Part shown: piece after piece, positions 55,847-60,851 of the stretch
How positions within the stretch are numbered: the stretch's first letter is position 1
Layout of the letters: every line of letters starts with the position of its first letter
NCBI GenBank assembly: GCA_903827375.1
Contig: CAIKHZ010000217.1
Coordinates: 1-60,851 of the forward strand
Direction: 5' to 3'
DNA: 60,851 bases
From: Akkermansiaceae bacterium
Lineage (GTDB): Bacteria; Verrucomicrobiota; Verrucomicrobiia; Verrucomicrobiales; Akkermansiaceae
Made by a program: the position numbers and the translations under genes
The notes under the pieces: generated by a model
The model's input: the letters and a program-made list of their open reading frames with translations, nothing else
Told to the model about the DNA's origin: nothing
Database searches by the model: none

Positions 55847-56581
55847 ATGATCGAAGTTGACAGTTTAACAAAACAGTTCGGAACCAAAACCGCCGTGGAC
55901 CATCTGTCGTTTGCGGTCAATAAAGGCGAGGTTCTTGGGTTTCTCGGGCCCAACGGAGCCGGTAAATCCACCACCATGCGGATGATCACCGGGTTTTTCC
56001 CACCCACTTCCGGAGATGCCAAAGTCTGTGGCATCTCAATCGTGGATCGACCGGCCGAGGCCAAGACCAAGATTGGTTACCTGCCCGAGTCTGCGCCACT
56101 CTACCGGGACATGACCGTCATCGGGTTTTTGCGGTTTTGCGCCGCCATTCGCGGCCTGTCCGGCAGCGCCAAGAAGGATGCGGTCGAGCGTGCCATTGAA
56201 ACCTGTTCGCTGGCCTCGGTGGCGGCGCAATCGATCGATACCCTATCGAAAGGCTATCGTCACCGCACCTGCCTTGCCCAGGCCTTGTTGCATGATCCCG
56301 AAGTGCTGATCCTTGATGAGCCAACTGATGGACTCGACCCTAACCAGAAACACGAGGTTCGCCAACTCATCAAGCGCTTGGGCAAGACCAAAGCCATCCT
56401 GTTCTCGACGCACATCCTCGAAGAGGTTGAGGCGGCTTGCACTCGTGCAGTCATTGTCGATCGCGGCACTATCGTTGCAGATGGCACCCCCGCCCAACTC
56501 GTCGCCCAATCGGGCAGCGGGTCGCTCACTGACTTATTCCGCACCGTCACCACCCGCGACACCGAAGGTGCCCGTTTCTAA
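55847..56581 (+). CDS. ABC transporter ATPase, GldA-like (right copy)
   Basis: A 244-residue nucleotide-binding subunit. Walker A GFLGPNGAGKSTTMRMITGF, Q-loop region YLPESAPLYRDMTV, signature LSKGYRHRTCLAQALLHDP (LSKGY in place of LSGGQ, as in GldA/CcmA/NatA-like ATPases), Walker B VLILDEPTDGLDPNQ, and the H-loop His in FSTHILEEVEAACTRAV. First gene of a four-gene unit (63, 42 and 46 bp gaps). It is the only ATPase near the two permeases in this window. Confidence 0.92.
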   Translation: MIEVDSLTKQFGTKTAVDHLSFAVNKGEVLGFLGPNGAGKSTTMRMITGFFPPTSGDAKVCGISIVDRPAEAKTKIGYLPESAPLYRDMTVIGFLRFCAAIRGLSGSAKKDAVERAIETCSLASVAAQSIDTLSKGYRHRTCLAQALLHDPEVLILDEPTDGLDPNQKHEVRQLIKRLGKTKAILFSTHILEEVEAACTRAVIVDRGTIVADGTPAQLVAQSGSGSLTDLFRTVTTRDTEGARF

Positions 56582-56644
56582 GACGCCAGTTCAAAGCGAA
56601 GACGTCGCAATTTTTCTAACCACCCCATTCATTCCATATTTTCC

Positions 56645-57376
56645 ATGTCCTCCCTAACTATCTACAAACGTGAGCTTGGCAGCTACTTCGCGCAGCCCAC
56701 GGCCTACGCGATCATTGTGATCTTTCTGCTGCTATCCATGGGCCTAGCCTTCAGCTTTGGCAACTTCATGCGAGTGGGCGATTCATCACTCGAATGGACG
56801 TTCTTCTTTTGGCATCCGTGGATTTTCATGTTGTTGGCCCCGGCCGTTGGCATGCGTCTATGGGCTGACGAACAACGCAACGGCACCATTGAGTTGCTAG
56901 GCACGTTTCCGGTTTCCACCAGCAGTGCCATCATCGGCAAATTCGTCGCGGCGGCCACCGTCTGGTTGGTTGCCTTGGCATGCACGTTCCCGATTGTCCT
57001 CACCGTCAATTACCTCGGCAAACCCGACAACGGCGCAATCCTCGCTGGCTACATCGGCAGCCTGCTGGTGTGCTGCACGTTTCTTGCCATCACCATGCTT
57101 GTTTCGGCTTGCACGCGGGACCAGGTCGTCTGCCTGATTGTTTCCGTGTTGATCTGTGTGACGATGGTGCTTTGCGGCTATGATGATTTCACCCGCGAGT
57201 TGGGCAAAGCGGTATCGCCCTCGGCCATCGAGGCGGCCGTCTCGTTCGGCGTGTGGAATCACTTCAGCTCTCTCAACCGCGGACTGTTCCGTTTGCAGGA
57301 TCTGGTTTGGTTCGCCTCCATCATCATGGTCTCCCTGCTCGGCACCAGTGCCATCCTCTCGGCCAAGCGCTCATAA
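56645..57376 (+). CDS. ABC-2 type permease, GldF-like (right copy)
   Basis: A 243-residue six-helix permease (YAIIVIFLLLSMGLAFSFGN, FFWHPWIFMLLAPAVGMRLW). It has the MRLWADEQRNGTIELLGTFP loop shared with the left permease and LVCCTFLAITMLVSACTRDQ. The overall helix layout and the two landmark loops mark it as a paralog of the gene at 52658-53410. The leader (ATTCATTCCATATTTTCC) has no SD. Confidence 0.88.
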   Translation: MSSLTIYKRELGSYFAQPTAYAIIVIFLLLSMGLAFSFGNFMRVGDSSLEWTFFFWHPWIFMLLAPAVGMRLWADEQRNGTIELLGTFPVSTSSAIIGKFVAAATVWLVALACTFPIVLTVNYLGKPDNGAILAGYIGSLLVCCTFLAITMLVSACTRDQVVCLIVSVLICVTMVLCGYDDFTRELGKAVSPSAIEAAVSFGVWNHFSSLNRGLFRLQDLVWFASIIMVSLLGTSAILSAKRS

Positions 57377-57418
57377 TCCCTTTCTAAAAAACAATTTTAA
57401 TTTCATCCATCTCATCCC

Positions 57419-59371
57419 ATGGCCCATAAACCAACCCACCCCGTCACCCGCGCCGCCTTTGGTGTAGGCGCTCTGGTCGCCATCGCCGTGCTTGCCAACT
57501 GGCTCGTGGCCCTCGCCCCGGTCGGCAGTCGCGGATACGATTTCACCGAGAACAAGATTCACACGCTTTCGGACGGCACCCGTTCGATTGTTTCCGAATT
57601 GGACACACCGGTGGTGATTCGTTACTATGCATCTCGTAATACCGCCTACATGCCGGAGGCCCTGAAGCTGCACATGCGGCGGGTTGACGAACTGCTGAAG
57701 GAGTACCGGTCGTTATCCAAGGGGCAACTGCGCATTGACGAACTCGATCCGCAGCCCGACACCGACGCCGAGGATTCCGCCAATCTCGATGGCATCAATG
57801 GCCAGCGGATGGACGACCAGAACCTTTACTTTGGCCTTGCCGTGTCTTGCCTGGACCGCACCAGCGTCATTCCTTTCCTCGATCCTAACGATGAGACGAT
57901 GTTGGAATACCACCTTTCCAAAGCCATCGCCGAAGTCACCACTCCTAGCAAACCAGTCATTGGCATCATGTCTGCACTTCAGTTGGGAGGCTCGCCGGCG
58001 CAAATGCCCGGTCAACGCCCAAGTCAGCCGTGGGTGTTCTATCAGCAATTGAAGCAATCGTTTCAAGTCAAGGATCTAGGCATGACACCCGCCGCGATTG
58101 ATCCCAAGGAAATCAAGGTGCTGCTGTTGTTCCATCCGGCGGGGATCACTCCGGAAGCCGAGTTTGCAGTGGACCAATATTTGCTAGGAGGCGGCACTGT
58201 GGTCGCCTGTTTGGACGCCTTCTCGGTGGCTGCGCAACGCACCGGTGGTGGTGGCAATCCGATGATGGGTGGCGGCGGTGGTATTCCCACCAGTTCCACC
58301 CTTCCCACGCTGCTAGGTGCCTGGGGCATGAGCTTCGAATCGACCCAGGTGTTGGCTGACCCCACCTACATGACGACGATGCAAGGGCAAGACGGCCGCC
58401 CGACCGATGCGGTGGCGATTCTGACTTTGCCGCAAAAGGCGATGCAGAAGGACAGCATTGTTACGAAGGATTTGGAATCCATCATGATGTTGTTACCTGG
58501 TGGCTTCACTCAAACTGGTGGCGGTGGCGTTGCGGTCAATTCTTTGGTGCGCTCGTCGCTGAAGGCCGGGCTCGTGGATTCGATGCGGGCCTCGACCCTC
58601 GATACGTCGTTGTCCACCTCGCTCAAACCCAAGGGCACGGCCTTTGATCTGGTCACTCATCTGAAAGGCACGTTCAAAACGGCATTTCCCAATGGCAAAC
58701 CCGGTGAAGCCCCCGAGCCGCCCAAGACCGACGAAGAAAAGAAGCCGCCGGTGGGCCAGTTGCCCGCCGAGGTAAAGAAGGAAACGCCCAAGCCGAAGTG
58801 GCTCAAGGAGGCTGTGACGTCAGGCGATGTGTTTCTGATAGGTGATGTGGATGCATTTTACGATCCGTTTGCCTATCGGATGCAGTCCTTCGGTGGCATG
58901 CAAATGGCATCTCCGGCCAACGGCAATGCACCGTTGCTATTCAACATTCTCGATCAGGCGGCTGGCTCCAAGTATCTCATTGGTTCGCGTTCTCGTGCTG
59001 CGACGCGTCGTCCGTTCACCGTGATCAAGGATATGGAAGCGAAGTTTAACGAGACGGCGGGTGCCGATATCGCCAAGTCTGAGGCCCGCCAGCAGGAAAT
59101 CGCCCAGCAGGTCAACGCGCTGCAGACGAAGAAGTCCCAAAGCACGGACGCCCAACTCCTGGCCGAGACCAAGGCCAAGATTCGTGAATTGCGCAAAGAA
59201 CAAGTGGCAGTCTCACAAATGATTCGCGACAAGCAAAAGGACCTCCGCCGCCAGAAAGACCGTCTCGCCGGCAACCTCACCCTCCTCGACGTCGCCGTCA
59301 TGCCATCCCTCGTCATCCTCTTCGGCTTGGGCCTCTTTATCAAACGCCGCTCCGCCACCCGCGCTCGCTGA
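57419..59371 (+). CDS. GldG-like ABC transporter auxiliary protein (right copy)
   Basis: 650 residues. N-terminal TM (FGVGALVAIAVLANWLVALA), then RGYDFTENKIHTLSDGTRSI and a periplasmic GldG/ABC_transp_aux region (IRYYASRNTAYMPEALKLHM; VIGIMSALQLGG). A Gly/Met-rich loop (GGGGNPMMGGGGGIPTSS) and an acidic/Pro linker (EAPEPPKTDEEKKPP) follow, then a Lys/Gln-rich coiled coil (about residues 540-620) and a C-terminal TM (AVMPSLVILFGLGLFIKRRS). It is about 135 residues longer than the left copy; the coiled coil and Gly-rich loop account for the difference. Confidence 0.86.
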   Translation: MAHKPTHPVTRAAFGVGALVAIAVLANWLVALAPVGSRGYDFTENKIHTLSDGTRSIVSELDTPVVIRYYASRNTAYMPEALKLHMRRVDELLKEYRSLSKGQLRIDELDPQPDTDAEDSANLDGINGQRMDDQNLYFGLAVSCLDRTSVIPFLDPNDETMLEYHLSKAIAEVTTPSKPVIGIMSALQLGGSPAQMPGQRPSQPWVFYQQLKQSFQVKDLGMTPAAIDPKEIKVLLLFHPAGITPEAEFAVDQYLLGGGTVVACLDAFSVAAQRTGGGGNPMMGGGGGIPTSSTLPTLLGAWGMSFESTQVLADPTYMTTMQGQDGRPTDAVAILTLPQKAMQKDSIVTKDLESIMMLLPGGFTQTGGGGVAVNSLVRSSLKAGLVDSMRASTLDTSLSTSLKPKGTAFDLVTHLKGTFKTAFPNGKPGEAPEPPKTDEEKKPPVGQLPAEVKKETPKPKWLKEAVTSGDVFLIGDVDAFYDPFAYRMQSFGGMQMASPANGNAPLLFNILDQAAGSKYLIGSRSRAATRRPFTVIKDMEAKFNETAGADIAKSEARQQEIAQQVNALQTKKSQSTDAQLLAETKAKIRELRKEQVAVSQMIRDKQKDLRRQKDRLAGNLTLLDVAVMPSLVILFGLGLFIKRRSATRAR

Positions 59372-59417
59372 TCATCCGTCACCTATCATAATTTTCAAAT
59401 TTCAATCCTCTCTCTCC

Positions 59418-60851
59418 ATGAACAAACGCCAAGTGATCATCCCCTGGATCATCGCCATCGCCCTCGCCGGCGGTGTCGCCTTCATCAAGTTCGGCCAAAA
59501 ACAAGTCAGCGCCGCCACCACATCCCGCCAGCCCGGACAAAAATTGTTAGATTCCTTCCCAGTCGCGGAAGTGGCAGCAATCGAAATTCAAGGGGTCGGC
59601 GACGCGACCCATCTGGTCAAAAAGGACGGCAAATGGCTTGTTTCGCAGCGTGACGACTACCCGGCGAATTTCACCAGTGTGAATGATTTTCTCGATACGC
59701 TGGAAGAACTCAAGGTCACCCAGGGGATTCAGGCTGGTGCATCACTTGCCCCGCGCTTTGGTCTTGATGAAACCGCCACCACTGCTGAGAAGCGCGGTGT
59801 GACTGTTAGTTTAAAGAACAGGGGCGGCAAGGAGCTTGCCAAGGTTTCCATTGATCGGAAGTCTGCCCCAGAGTCTGCCGCTTCCCCATACGGCGGGGCT
59901 CCTAACGGACGGTTCATCCGCAACCACCAAGACATCAAGGCCATCTATCGGGTGAACGAAACGTTCGCCGCCCTCAGCAATGACCCAAAACGCTGGCTGG
60001 CTGATGGATTCATCCAAGTGGAAAAAATTAAGTCCATCTCCGTCACTCAACCCGACAAAGCCGATGTGGCATGGAAGTTGGCCCGTGAAACCGAAGATGC
60101 TGCCTTCGCCCTAACCGGAGCAGCTGCCGGCGAAACCCTCGACACCGCTGCCACCGACCCACTCAAGAGCCTGTTCTCATACGCTCGGTTTGATGACGTG
60201 ATTCCTGCTGCCAAGCTAGCCGATCGCGTCCAAGCCACGGGCAAGCGCAGCGCCACCATCGAGACGGTTGATGGCGTTACCTATACGCTTGCCTTCACAC
60301 CGCTCAAACCCTCTGCCACCCCGCCAGCCCCCAATCCAGCCAGCCCGGCACCGCCCCCCACTGAAACCTATGCTCTAACGGTTACCGTTGTGGCAGAGCT
60401 TGCCAAAGAGCGCAAGAAAGCGGAAGGCGAGAAGCCCGATGATGGCAAGGCCAAAGATACGGCCTTCGCCGAGCGCCTCAAAACTCTCACCGAGCGCGTC
60501 GAAAAGGAAAAGGCCCTCGCCGGGCGCACCTTCGAAGTGAGCAAATTCACCTTGGACGCCCTTCTCAAGGAGCGTTCTGCATTGATTAAGAAAGAGGCAC
60601 CAGCCGCTGCCGCACCAGCGGCTCCATCGACGATTTTGCCTGTTAGCCCGCCGCCGGTGAAGCCCAAGGTCGAAGCCGTCACACCTCCAGTTGCCATTCC
60701 ACCGCAGCCCGCCACACCTCCCGCCACAGATCCACCTGCTGCGACGCCACCTGCTGCCACACCTCCCGCCACAGATCCACCTGCTGCGACGCCACCTGCT
60801 GCCACACCTCCCGCCACAGATCCCCCTGCTGCGACGCCACCTGCTGCGACG
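59418..60851 (+). CDS. DUF4340 domain protein (right copy), truncated by window end
   Basis: Open from the ATG at 59418 to the end of the window (478 codons). N-terminal anchor (VIIPWIIAIALAGGVAFIKF), DUF4340 features (EIQGVGDATHLVKKDGKWLV, FLDTLEELKVTQG, NDPKRWLADGFIQVEKIKSI), a Lys/Glu-rich helix (ERLKTLTERVEKEKALAGR) and then a Pro/Ala/Thr-rich tail built from a 45-bp repeat. The 3' end is outside. It is the fourth gene of the right Gld-like unit and the counterpart of the gene at 49203-51089. Confidence 0.85.
   Translation, partial: MNKRQVIIPWIIAIALAGGVAFIKFGQKQVSAATTSRQPGQKLLDSFPVAEVAAIEIQGVGDATHLVKKDGKWLVSQRDDYPANFTSVNDFLDTLEELKVTQGIQAGASLAPRFGLDETATTAEKRGVTVSLKNRGGKELAKVSIDRKSAPESAASPYGGAPNGRFIRNHQDIKAIYRVNETFAALSNDPKRWLADGFIQVEKIKSISVTQPDKADVAWKLARETEDAAFALTGAAAGETLDTAATDPLKSLFSYARFDDVIPAAKLADRVQATGKRSATIETVDGVTYTLAFTPLKPSATPPAPNPASPAPPPTETYALTVTVVAELAKERKKAEGEKPDDGKAKDTAFAERLKTLTERVEKEKALAGRTFEVSKFTLDALLKERSALIKKEAPAAAAPAAPSTILPVSPPPVKPKVEAVTPPVAIPPQPATPPATDPPAATPPAATPPATDPPAATPPAATPPATDPPAATPPAAT
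60711..60851 (+). repeat. 45-bp tandem repeat coding a Pro/Ala/Thr tail
   Basis: Three near-identical 45-bp units at 60711-60755, 60756-60800 and 60801-60845, each coding ATPPATDPPAATPPA in frame; the array may continue past the edge. Only one base differs among the copies (CCA versus CCC). Confidence 0.93.

Noticed and set aside
49203..60851. Idea of a gliding motility locus
   Set aside because: Only the ABC part resembles GldA/F/G; no GldJ-N, SprA or Por secretion genes are present.
1..60851. CRISPR arrays, tRNA, rRNA, prophage or complete IS
   Set aside because: No regularly spaced repeats, cloverleaf genes, rRNA segments, integrase or full transposase were seen by eye.

Overview
The window looks like part of a high-GC Verrucomicrobiota chromosome, probably Verrucomicrobiae. 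The evidence is the mix of very large secreted HAF/Kelch/FN3 and autotransporter-associated beta-strand repeat proteins, a two-domain DUF1080 protein, GH20 and GH29 glycosidases, a FucP-type sugar transporter, a plant/cyanobacterial-type IspH, and carotenoid and czc genes. Most genes lack a clear Shine-Dalgarno sequence. I found no rRNA, tRNA, CRISPR array, phage or complete IS.

Layout. 1-0.3 kb: possible tail of a prepilin-like gene running off the left edge. 0.2-8 kb (-): a 2584-residue secreted protein made of two ~1239-residue copies of the same multidomain block. 8.2-10.2 kb (-): two tandem paralogous secreted proteins of unknown family. 10.2-10.8 kb: a decayed gene and a 63-bp direct repeat. 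10.9-18.1 kb (+): a fused siroheme decarboxylase (AhbA-AhbB/NirDL type) and a 2019-residue alpha-2-macroglobulin with a thioester motif. 18.3-26.3 kb (-): a tight run of FucP-like transporter, Ski2-like helicase and hrpA. 26.7-29 kb: divergent trxB and ispH. 29-31 kb (-): a membrane transporter fused to a hotdog thioesterase-like domain. 31.2-35.2 kb: a truncated GH29 fucosidase, an intact GH20 hexosaminidase and a convergent two-domain DUF1080 protein. 35.4-38.9 kb (+): a beta-strand-repeat secreted protein with a strong terminator. 39.1-45.6 kb (-): a heavy-metal RND efflux operon (Cys-rich leader protein, czcC, czcB, czcA). 45.6-48.5 kb (+): a CrtI/CrtN/CrtP-family oxidoreductase with an aldehyde dehydrogenase, as in C30 carotenoid pathways. 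48.7 kb: rpmB. 49.2-60.9 kb: two Gld-like ABC modules of the same type flanking a DEAD-box helicase. The left one (-) has permease, GldG-like and DUF4340 genes but no ATPase. The right one (+) has ATPase, permease, GldG-like and DUF4340 genes and runs off the right edge.

How the parts fit. The glycosidases, FucP-like transporter and DUF1080 protein suggest scavenging of fucose- and hexosamine-containing glycans, though the GH29 gene is broken. The most unusual items are the transporter-hotdog fusion, the FucP-like transporter with a six-cysteine periplasmic insertion, the twin Gld/DUF4340 modules, the unknown secreted pair at 8.2-10.2 kb, the 3.7-kb internal duplication, and REP-like palindromes at gene 3' ends. 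All functional statements come from motifs and context read by eye; no database search was possible.
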